Origin: JABFRG01 sp038210445
GTDB taxonomy: Bacteria > Myxococcota_A > Polyangia > Polyangiales > Polyangiaceae
Reading direction: 5' to 3'
Assembly: GCA_038210445.1 (NCBI GenBank)
Contig: JBBQWQ010000033.1
Span: 18,456-82,455 of the forward strand
DNA length: 64,000 nt
Below the pieces are notes generated by a model. The model searched no databases. It had not been told where the DNA came from and saw nothing but the letters and a program-made list of their open reading frames with translations. Both the position numbers and the translations under genes were made by a program. This document shows positions 58,622 through 64,000 of this stretch, piece after piece (the stretch's first letter is position 1; each line of letters begins with the position of its first letter).

Positions 58622-59761
58622 ATGGGTAGTCACTGGCGCGCGGGTGTGGTCTGCATGGGGGTCGCCCTCGGCGCGTGCGAAGCACCGAACGGTGGTGTGG
58701 CCGTCGCGCAAAGGACCTGCTCCTCGGTATCGGCTGCGCCCCGAGCGCTGCGAACGCCTGCGCCGGAGCCTGGCGCGGCGGCTTCCGTCACCCCGCCTGC
58801 GATCTGCGACGCCGTTCGCGAACGCGTGATGCCCTTGCTTGGGGGCGTGGGAAGCTCCGTCGAAGGCGGCCTGTTCGTCGGCGTGCAGGTTGGCTCGTGC
58901 GAGACGCTGCTCGCTCCGAGCCCACGCCCGCTGCGGCTCGCGAGCCTCACCAAGACGGTGGTGGCGATGGCCGCGCTTCGGGTGTTCGACGCTCGCCATC
59001 TCGACCTCGATCGCGCGGTCGATGCGTGGTTGCCCAACGTCGACCTTGCGCGCGGGCGTACGCTTCGTCAGCTCCTTTCGCACACCAGCGGCCTTCCCAC
59101 CTACGACCGCGCGCCGGGCTTCTGGAGCGCTCCCAATGCACGATTTTCGCCGACCGAGCTCCTGGCTTTCGCGGGCTCGCTGCCGCAACGAAAGGCGCCT
59201 GCGCCGTTCGCGTATGCGAATACCAACTACGTCATCGCCGGTATGTTGCTCGAGCGCATCGAAGGCAAACCCCTCGCGGAGATCTTGCACGCATTCCTCG
59301 AGCCGCTAGGGCTCGCAAGCATTCACCCGGAGCAGCCCGGCGAGCCGGTGGAGCCGACCTTCGACGAGAGCGGACATCGCACCGGCGTGCGTAGCCGTCC
59401 GTCGATGCTCTACGCAGCCGGAGATCTCGTCGCGCCGCTCGCCGACCTGGTGCGATGGACCCGCAGCTGGGGCCGCGGAGACCTTGCGCCAAAATCGCTG
59501 GAAGCAGCCTGGCTTACGCCCACGCCTACCCACGAAGGAGGCGACGTGTTCTACGGGCTTGGGGTGTTTCTGCAGACCCGGAAGACGCTCGGCCCGGTGC
59601 GGAGCCATGCGGGGAACCTGGCGGGCCTGCACGCCTACGCAGCCTACTTTCCAGATCTCGAAGCGACGGTGGTCGCCATCGCCACGCGCGACGGTCTCGA
59701 CCCCAGCCGCACCGCGCTCGACGCGGCCGGGCGTATCGCGCGGGTGCTACCGGGAAGGTGA
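58622..59761 (+). CDS. Serine hydrolase (beta-lactamase class C/PBP4*-like) lipoprotein
   Basis: About 379 residues from ATG 58622; an ATG at 58604 is possible. The signal MGVALGACEAP ends in a lipobox Cys (residue 19). The active-site Ser and Lys lie in S108-L-T-K111 (ASLTKTVVAMAAL), the YxN motif at Y198-A-N200 (FAYANTNYVIAGMLLE), and a third element HAG in RSHAGNLAGLHAY. The family includes esterases, D-amino-acid peptidases and class C beta-lactamases; the substrate cannot be told from sequence. It is convergent with ppdK. Confidence 0.88.
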   Translation: MGSHWRAGVVCMGVALGACEAPNGGVAVAQRTCSSVSAAPRALRTPAPEPGAAASVTPPAICDAVRERVMPLLGGVGSSVEGGLFVGVQVGSCETLLAPSPRPLRLASLTKTVVAMAALRVFDARHLDLDRAVDAWLPNVDLARGRTLRQLLSHTSGLPTYDRAPGFWSAPNARFSPTELLAFAGSLPQRKAPAPFAYANTNYVIAGMLLERIEGKPLAEILHAFLEPLGLASIHPEQPGEPVEPTFDESGHRTGVRSRPSMLYAAGDLVAPLADLVRWTRSWGRGDLAPKSLEAAWLTPTPTHEGGDVFYGLGVFLQTRKTLGPVRSHAGNLAGLHAYAAYFPDLEATVVAIATRDGLDPSRTALDAAGRIARVLPGR

Positions 59762-59800
59762 CGACGACGCTCATCTTCGCCGCGCACCTTTGGAGAGAAA

Positions 59801-62533
59801 CTATGCAGTGCTGGCGGCGGCGCCCGCACCCGCCTGCGAGAGTGCGGCCTGGGCTGCCGCGAGGCGCGCGATGGGGACGCGGAAGGGCGAGCAGCTGACG
59901 TAGGCGAGGCCCACCGACTGGAAGAACGCGATGCTGGCGGGATCGCCGCCGTGCTCTCCGCAGATGCCCAGCTTGATGTCGGGGCGGGTCTGCTTTCCGA
60001 GGCGAACCGCGGTCTCCACCAGTTTGCCGACGCCCTTGGTGTCGAGCGACACGAAGGGATCCTTGGGCAGGATGCCCGCCTCTACGTAGGCCGGGAGGAA
60101 CTTGCCCGCGTCGTCGCGCGACAGGCCCAGCGTGGCTTGCGTGAGATCGTTGGTACCGAAGGAGAAGAACTCTGCGGTCTTGGCCAGCTCGTCGGCGAGG
60201 AGCGCCGCCCGCGGAAGCTCGATCATGGTCCCGAAGAGGAACGGTACCGGCGCATCCTTGCCGAACACGTCGGCCGCCACCTGCTCCACGGTGGCGTGGA
60301 TGATGTCGAGCTCGGCTTGGGTGATGGCGAGCGGGATCATGATCTCCGGAAGCACCTTCACGCCCGCGGCCACTGCTTCGCGCGCGGCCTCGAGAATGGC
60401 GCGCACCTGCATGGCGTAGATTTCCGGATAGGTGATGGCCAGTCGACACCCGCGATGGCCGAGCATGGGGTTGAACTCGTGGAGCTCGCGAATACGCAGC
60501 TCCAGGCGCTGCGCCGACATCTGCAGAATGCCGGCCAGCTCGTCGATCTGCTTCTTCTCGGTGGGAAGGAACTCGTGGAGCGGCGGGTCGAGGAGGCGAA
60601 TCGTCACCGGCAGGCCGTCCATCTCGCGGAAGATGGAAACGAAGTCGCTGCGCTGCTCGGGCAGGAGCTTGGCGAGGGCGCGCTCGCGGCCTTCTTTGGT
60701 CTCGGCGAGGATCATCTCGCGGACCGAGCGAATGCGCGACTCGTCGAAGAACATGTGCTCGGTGCGGCAAAGCCCGATGCCCTCGGCGCCGAAGGCGCGT
60801 GCGGTCTTGGCGTCGAGCGGGGTGTCGGCGTTGGCGCGCACGTGCATGTGCCTCGTTCGGTCGGCCCACACCATGAGCGTGTCGAACTCGCCGCCGAGCG
60901 AGGCAGGTACGGTGGGGACGGCGCCCAGGTACACCGAGCCGGTGCCGCCATCGAGGGTGATGAGATCGCCCTTCTTCAAGACGACGGGACCGCCCTCGCT
61001 GCGCTGGATGGTCATCGTCTCTTGGGCGTAGGAGATGGCGATCTGGCTGGTGCCTGCGACGCAGGCTTTGCCCATACCGCGGGCGACCACGGCGGCGTGA
61101 CTGGTCATGCCACCACGTGCGGTGAGGATGCCGCGGGCGGCCTTCATGCCGTGGATATCTTCGGGGGACGTCTCGATGCGCACGAGAATGACCGGCTTGC
61201 CCTGGGAGCCGATCTTCTCTGCCTCGTCGGCGGAGAACACCACGTGCCCTTGGGCGGCGCCGGGGCTCGCCGGGAGACCGCGAGCGAGCAGCGTCTTCTC
61301 GGCCTTGGGGTCCAGGGTAGGATGCAGGAGCTGGTCGAGCGACGCGGGGTCGACGCGCAGCACGGCCTCGGATTCGGTAATGAGCTTCTCGCCCACCATC
61401 TCGACGGCGGCGCGAACGGCGGCGCGGCTCGTGCGCTTGGCGGCGCGGCACTGGAGCATGTAGAGCTTGGTGTCCTGGATGGTGAACTCCAGGTCCTGCA
61501 TGTCGCGAAAGTGAAGCTCCAGCTTGCTGGCGATGTCGACGAGTGTGCGGTAGGCCGCCGGCATCCTCGTTTCCAGCGAGTTTTCGTCCTTGCCGTCGTT
61601 CGACAGCGGCATCGGGGTACGAATGCCGGCCACTACGTCTTCGCCCTGGGCATTGGGCAGCCACTCGCCGTAGAGCTTGCGGGCACCGGTGGAGGGGTCG
61701 CGGGTGAACGCCACACCGGTAGCCGACGTGTCGCCCAAGTTGCCGAAGACCATTGCCTGTATGTTGCATGCAGTTCCCCAGGAGTCGGGAATGTCGTGCA
61801 TGCGGCGATAGACCAGGGCGCGGTGGTTGTTCCAGGAGCCGAACACCGCGGAGATGGCCAGCGTGAGCTGCTCGTGGGGGTCGTCGGGGAAAGGGCGACC
61901 CGTCTCTCGCGCCACGATCTCTTTCTGTGCACGGACGATGCCTTCGAGCTCGGCCTCGCCGATGTCGGAGTCGGGGACCTTCTTCTTGAGCTCTTCCAGG
62001 TTCAGCCGGGTCACGTCGATGCCGCGCGCCTGCGCCACGCGCGCGCGCGACTGGTCGAGGACCTCTTCGAAGAGCGACCGCTTGATACCCAGGCCCACGT
62101 CGCCGAACATGGTGACGAAGCGGCGATAGGCGTCGAGCACGAAGCGTCGGTTGTTCGTACGCTTGGCGAGCCCCGCGAACGTGCGTTCCGTGAGGCCGAG
62201 ATTCAGGATGGTGTCCATCATGCCGGGCATGGAGGCGCGGGCGCCGGAGCGAACGCTGAGGAGGAGCGGGTTTTCGGCGTCGCCGAAGCGGGCGCCGGTG
62301 GCCCTCTCGACTTCTTTCAGCGCCGCATCGATTTCCGCGAGCACCTCGGCCGGCAGCTTGCGCTCCTTGGAGAAGGCGTTGCATACCTCGGTGGAGATGG
62401 TGAACCCCGGTGGAACCGGCAGCCCGAGGTTCGTCATCTCGGCCAGTCCGGCGCCCTTGCCGCCCAGGAGATCGCGGCGCGTGGGGTCGCCATCCGAGCG
62501 GCCTTCACCAAAGAAAAATACCGACTTTGCCAT
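59801..62533 (-). CDS. ppdK: Pyruvate, phosphate dikinase
   Basis: This 910-residue protein is the usual PPDK length. The ATP-grasp domain opens with FFFGEGRSDGDPTRRDLLGGKGAGLAEM; the catalytic His is in the swivelling domain at GGMTSHAAVVARGMGKACV; the PEP-binding C-terminal barrel has GLCRTEHMFF, SFGTNDLTQATLGLSRDD and ICGEHGGDPASIAFFQSVGLAYVSCSP. It interconverts pyruvate and PEP with ATP and phosphate. Start ATG 62533 is chosen by alignment. It follows glyS by 11 bp, so they are probably cotranscribed. It contains one TGYA-N3-TRCA copy at 61758. Confidence 0.97.
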   Translation of the reverse strand: MAKSVFFFGEGRSDGDPTRRDLLGGKGAGLAEMTNLGLPVPPGFTISTEVCNAFSKERKLPAEVLAEIDAALKEVERATGARFGDAENPLLLSVRSGARASMPGMMDTILNLGLTERTFAGLAKRTNNRRFVLDAYRRFVTMFGDVGLGIKRSLFEEVLDQSRARVAQARGIDVTRLNLEELKKKVPDSDIGEAELEGIVRAQKEIVARETGRPFPDDPHEQLTLAISAVFGSWNNHRALVYRRMHDIPDSWGTACNIQAMVFGNLGDTSATGVAFTRDPSTGARKLYGEWLPNAQGEDVVAGIRTPMPLSNDGKDENSLETRMPAAYRTLVDIASKLELHFRDMQDLEFTIQDTKLYMLQCRAAKRTSRAAVRAAVEMVGEKLITESEAVLRVDPASLDQLLHPTLDPKAEKTLLARGLPASPGAAQGHVVFSADEAEKIGSQGKPVILVRIETSPEDIHGMKAARGILTARGGMTSHAAVVARGMGKACVAGTSQIAISYAQETMTIQRSEGGPVVLKKGDLITLDGGTGSVYLGAVPTVPASLGGEFDTLMVWADRTRHMHVRANADTPLDAKTARAFGAEGIGLCRTEHMFFDESRIRSVREMILAETKEGRERALAKLLPEQRSDFVSIFREMDGLPVTIRLLDPPLHEFLPTEKKQIDELAGILQMSAQRLELRIRELHEFNPMLGHRGCRLAITYPEIYAMQVRAILEAAREAVAAGVKVLPEIMIPLAITQAELDIIHATVEQVAADVFGKDAPVPFLFGTMIELPRAALLADELAKTAEFFSFGTNDLTQATLGLSRDDAGKFLPAYVEAGILPKDPFVSLDTKGVGKLVETAVRLGKQTRPDIKLGICGEHGGDPASIAFFQSVGLAYVSCSPFRVPIARLAAAQAALSQAGAGAAASTA

Positions 62534-62544
62534 GGGAGTGATCC

Positions 62545-64000
62545 TTATCCGAGCTTCGAGAAGTCGCCGAGACGGAGCATGCGTGAGGCTCCGTAGGAAA
62601 GGACCTCCAGACGCTGCTGCGTCTTCGGGTCGGCGGGATCGTTGACCAGCGTGCGGGTAAATACGCCGTCGAGCTCGCGCGCCAGCTCTTCGGCGGCCGC
62701 CAGCGCCCGCGACACTACCGCCTTGGTGGCGAGCGATTCGGTGTAGGTTGCAATCTGTTGCACGACCTTCACGATGATGGCGTCGTCGGGCTTCGCGTCG
62801 AGCGAGGGGTGGAGGTGCGGCTTGGCCTCCTTGCTGATGCCGGCCAGGCGCTTGCCGACGGTCTTGGCCTTCTCGATCCACGATTCTCCGGCCTGGACCG
62901 CGCCGAAGATGGCCTCGGCCCGGGCGAGGGCGCGCCGCGGGAACGACGCGTGGGTGGTGCCCTCGGGCGAAGTCGCGCCGAGCACGCAGTCGGCGACCGC
63001 GGAGGAGCTCTTGCTGGCCAGGAGGCCGCGGAGACGCTCTTCGGCGAAGGCGGACACGTTGGCGACCGTCTCGTCTTCGGAGAGGTCGAGGGGCTTGCCC
63101 TGACGCGCTAGCTCGCGGAACGAGAGGCGGAGGAGCTGCTGGAGGCTGGTGTCGTTTGCTTCGGCCAGCTCCCCCAGCGGCGTCTCGAGGAGAATGCGCA
63201 GGATGGCGATGCAGTTGCGGCGAAGGCTGAAGGGGTCGGCGCTGCCGGTGGGCTTGAGCCCCACCGCGAAGCAGCCGGCCAAGGTATCGAGGCGGTCGGT
63301 GAGCGCCACCAGGTTCGCCACGTTGGTGTCGGCCAAGGCGCCGTCGGCACCTACCGGCATGTAGTGGTCGCGCACGGCGTTCGCGACGCGCGCCGGGCGC
63401 CCCGCGTGCTCGGCGTAGGCGCGGCCCATGTCGCCCTGGAGCTCGGGGAACTCGCCGACCATCAGCGTCGCGAGATCGAACTTGCAGAGGTACGCGGCGC
63501 GCTCGACCCGCGCCGTGGTCTCCGCGGACAGGCCGAGCGCGCCTGCGATTCGCGTCGCGAGCTTCTCCAGGCGCGAGATCTTCTCGCGGACGGTGCCGAG
63601 CCGGTTGTGGAAGACGATCCCCGCGAGCTTCTCCACGCGGTCCTCGACCTTCGCGTTCCTGTCCTTCTCGAAGAAGAACCGCGCGTCCGCGAGGCGGGGG
63701 CGCATCACGCGGTCGTTGCCCTTCGCGATGCGCTCCGGGTCGAGGGCGGTGTTCACGACCGCGATGTACTTGGGAAGGATGTGGTCGTCGTCCTTCTGCA
63801 CGCTGAAGTACTTCTGGTGGCCGCGCGCCACGGCGCGGATGACCGCCGCCGGCAGCTCGAGGAACTTGGGGTCGAACGAGCCCGTCACCACGAACGGCTC
63901 CTCGACCAGCGAGGCGTTCTCCGCCACGAGGGAAAGCTCGGGATCGTGCACGCCGCCGGCGGCCTTCGCGGCGGCCGCGACCTTCTCCATCATGGTCTTG
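62545..64000 (-). CDS. glyS: Glycyl-tRNA synthetase beta subunit, 5' part outside window
   Basis: The visible part (about 485 residues) is the C-terminal part of GlyS: ARGHQKYFSVQKDDDHILPKYIAVVNTALD, then RPRLADARFFFEKDR (GND-R-V-xRPRLxDAxFF is diagnostic), YLCKFDLATLMVGEFPELQGDMGRAYAEHAG and ALADTNVANLVALTDRLDTLAGCFAVGLKPTGSADPFSLRR. It pairs with GlyQ to charge tRNA-Gly; the alpha-subunit gene should lie beyond the window's end. The frame is open to the edge, so the gene is truncated by the window, not broken. Confidence 0.95.
   Translation of the reverse strand, partial: KTMMEKVAAAAKAAGGVHDPELSLVAENASLVEEPFVVTGSFDPKFLELPAAVIRAVARGHQKYFSVQKDDDHILPKYIAVVNTALDPERIAKGNDRVMRPRLADARFFFEKDRNAKVEDRVEKLAGIVFHNRLGTVREKISRLEKLATRIAGALGLSAETTARVERAAYLCKFDLATLMVGEFPELQGDMGRAYAEHAGRPARVANAVRDHYMPVGADGALADTNVANLVALTDRLDTLAGCFAVGLKPTGSADPFSLRRNCIAILRILLETPLGELAEANDTSLQQLLRLSFRELARQGKPLDLSEDETVANVSAFAEERLRGLLASKSSSAVADCVLGATSPEGTTHASFPRRALARAEAIFGAVQAGESWIEKAKTVGKRLAGISKEAKPHLHPSLDAKPDDAIIVKVVQQIATYTESLATKAVVSRALAAAEELARELDGVFTRTLVNDPADPKTQQRLEVLSYGASRMLRLGDFSKLG

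Noticed and set aside
59951..62596. Long open frame opposite ppdK
   Set aside because: Shadow of ppdK; no start context and no domain.

Overview
The window is about 64 kb of very GC-rich bacterial chromosome, densely packed on both strands and with strong third-position G/C. Many lipoproteins have short Cys-anchored signals followed by Ala/Pro/Ser-rich linkers. There are three Hanks-type Ser/Thr kinases, an AgmX/PglI-like domain, a giant TPR protein and an ECF sigma factor. Together these point to a myxobacterium (Myxococcota, probably Polyangia). I see no rRNA, tRNA, CRISPR array, insertion sequence or prophage; this looks like core chromosome.

Layout. 1-9.5 kb: envelope and hypothetical genes, a phosphorylase-like protein, a TIP30-type oxidoreductase, alpha/beta hydrolases, an EEP-family phosphoesterase and a divergent GpsA homologue lacking both usual lysines. 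9.7-14.9 kb: an M23-type lipoprotein, then three paralogous ~130-residue proteins (Cys4 zinc ribbon, hydrophobic segment, Tyr-Gly-Ala-Pro repeats), two of them directly upstream of a radical SAM/SPASM enzyme; this is a candidate undescribed RiPP-like system. 15-21 kb: a DUF3037/HipA-like pair, lipoproteins and YgiQ. 21-30 kb: a kinase, a divergent pirin/LysR pair with a recognisable operator, a 2-hydroxychromene-2-carboxylate isomerase-like protein, TolC, a HAD phosphatase and two acyl-CoA dehydrogenases around a lipoprotein. 30-37.6 kb: OmpA-like protein, cytochrome c plus ECF sigma factor, amidase, esterase, ApaG and the frataxin CyaY. 37.6-47.8 kb: a 1507-residue TPR protein divergent from a complete ISC iron-sulfur operon (MerR-type regulator, iscS, iscU, iscA, hscB, hscA, fdx). 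47.9-64 kb: two kinases, glyA with a hydrolase, hemL with a membrane protein, YbjQ, a serine hydrolase, pyruvate phosphate dikinase and the 3' part of glyS.

How genes work together. The ISC operon carries cysteine desulfurase, scaffold, A-type carrier, the dedicated Hsp70/Hsp40 pair and ferredoxin; CyaY lies 4.5 kb away. Its first gene is a MerR-family regulator with five C-terminal cysteines, in the position where IscR sits elsewhere, and the promoter carries two similar palindromic sites. The YGAP proteins and the SPASM enzyme are spaced like precursor and maturase.

A signal independent of genes runs through the window: I found 22 copies of the interrupted palindrome TGYA-N3-TRCA, about one expected from base composition. 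Twenty-one lie inside genes, in all three codon phases and often forcing rare A/T-rich codons, so it looks like a DNA-level element. Coordinates were read by eye; starts were chosen from signal peptides, family alignment and spacing.
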